Assembly: GCA_947172415.1 (NCBI GenBank)
Contig: OX359201.1
Coordinates: 1,860,001-1,924,000, forward strand
Direction: 5' to 3'
DNA length: 64,000 nt
From: Chondrosia reniformis
Lineage: Eukaryota; Porifera; Demospongiae; Chondrillida; Chondrillidae
The notes under the pieces are model-generated. The model was given only the letters and a program-made list of their open reading frames with translations. It did not search any database and had not been told where the DNA came from. The position numbers were made by a program, and so were the translations under genes. Below are positions 62,825 to 64,000 of the stretch, in pieces; the first letter of the stretch is position 1, and each line of letters opens with the position of its first letter.

Positions 62825-64000
62825 CACACTATATAGCTGCCTTGTGTGCTTTAATTTGTAAAAAATTATTTGGTAAATTGTAAAGTAAATTGAACTTTCT
62901 TTAAGTTAACTCTTAATTGTTTAGCTATGTTTATATATATATATATATGTAGGTGTTTATTTTGGCTGTGTGAAATTGCATGGATTGTGTACCTGTACAT
63001 TGGATATATTGTTATAATGATGCATGTAATATGCGTAATCATGTATATATAAATAATGTTTTAGTTCCCTAAAAGAAAATTTGTTAATTGGTATTTTAAA
63101 ACTGTGAATAACATGTTTCTGTATTTTGCTTTCAATAAAGTGAATTGGTGGGGCGAGTTTAATAATTTTTATGTGTATGTTTTATTATCAAAAAGATTCT
63201 TATCATGTTATATAATACATTATAGGTTATCTACCATAACAGGTCTTATATAGTATCAGATCTAATTATATATCTATATAACAAAAGTACAATGTCATTG
63301 TATTTTTCATTGTATATATATATACGTACATAGGTATGCATTAAGGATTGCATATATACGTAGCTAAATACTTGTACTGTAAAATATAATTGATTAGCTA
63401 TAGAACAGATCTAGATTCTGTGATTTCTAAAGTTTTCTTCTATATATATATATTTGAAAGATGTGTCTATAAGCTATCAGTATATATAATATATTATATA
63501 TGTATCTAATGTATGTACGTAGGTAAATAATAGATTAAATTAAAGCCTTCCAAGTGTTTGTTTTTGTAATCTTCATAATAAAATTTGCAAAAATTGTACA
63601 TCCAATTGCTTGCATTCTAGTTAAAGAACTCCAGTTAAAAGGAAATCACTCAATGATGTACTTGTATTGTTCACTTACTGTACCTTGATTACTTGAAAAT
63701 ATCACTATATAGCTAAGTACTGACAGTGAAACTCTTACTATTATCTTAGGATAAGTACATCATGATTCATGAGCTGCTTCTCATGAAATAATCATGACTA
63801 GTAATTAGTTAACATGAGACCTTAAAGTTAGAGATTTAGAAAGTACAATACACACCTCATATAATAATGTACTGTATTATTATTAAATGTTTGATATTAT
63901 GCGCATCAATTAACACCAAAGAATTCAATTTTTGGTTATATTCGAATATTTTCAGTCGTTTATGTACACTGTTCTAAATGTCAGCTACGTGTTTCGATGT
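62825..64000. other. 3' flank of gene 6, no clear gene
   Basis: AT-rich. AATAAA at 63134-63139 (TTTCAATAAAGTG) could be a polyadenylation signal. 63540-63610 matches the start of the repeat at 3720. A weak phosphatase-like terminal exon candidate lies at 63750-63791. Confidence 0.6.
63750..63791 (+). pseudogene. Possible remnant of a phosphatase terminal exon
   Basis: After a TTATCTTAG acceptor the frame reads DKYIMIHELLLMK then stop. This resembles the post-Q-loop helix (EQYMFIHRAVRELLL in gene 2). Very short, so chance is a real alternative. Confidence 0.25.

Overview
The window is AT-rich animal nuclear DNA. Genes have many short exons, GT-AG introns are often only 50-100 bp, and young transposable elements are frequent. 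The gene content (receptor tyrosine phosphatases with Ig and FN3 ectodomains), very short introns and many TACGTA-rich spacers suggest an early-branching invertebrate, most likely a demosponge. That assignment is inference from style, not from a species marker. No rRNA, tRNA, CRISPR array or prokaryotic gene was seen.

Nearly everything belongs to one head-to-tail, plus-strand array of receptor protein tyrosine phosphatase (RPTP) genes. The standard plan is: signal peptide over two exons, two Ig-like domains, three FN3 domains, one transmembrane helix, a juxtamembrane exon with a conserved YSxV motif, an active-looking phosphatase domain D1 (WPDHGVP and [10 protein letters not shown]) and a second domain D2 that keeps C-x5-R but has WTERGRP in place of WPD. 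Order: gene 1 (83-3237, 3' part only); gene 2 (4534-12442, ectodomain and TM open but phosphatase part broken); gene 3 (13678-26541, intact, about 1223 aa); chimeric remnants (28446-30529); gene 4 (32938-44115, one Ig exon cut by a transposon, the rest intact); an Ig remnant (46053-46267); gene 5 (47361-56790, intact, about 1228 aa); gene 6 (58097-62824, complete ectodomain up to FN3-3, then fused to a D2 intron).

The array evolves by segmental duplication, deletion at microhomology and transposon insertion. A block of about 4.8 kb (2745-7564) is repeated almost unchanged at 56298-60868. The 3' flanks of genes 3 and 4 are paralogous. Read literally, the array could make three products: full phosphatase receptors (genes 3, 5, perhaps 4), a membrane-anchored ectodomain without phosphatase (gene 2) and a secreted ectodomain (gene 6). 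The last two would be natural decoys if expressed; otherwise they are pseudogenes.

Mobile DNA includes a Penelope-like retroelement inside an intron of gene 3, with the tail of an N-terminal GIY-YIG domain (permuted, Naiad-like layout) and one frameshift. Its 3' tail carries a type I hammerhead ribozyme fold that also occurs in dispersed copies. There is also a 621-bp TTAA-flanked piggyBac-type element with an empty-site paralogue in the window, a pogo-like transposase remnant, a 500-bp MITE with CAGTGGAACCTCAC ends, a 436-bp element with 13-bp inverted ends and a 6-bp target duplication, LINE-like remnants with an ATATTGA tail, and a foldback element.
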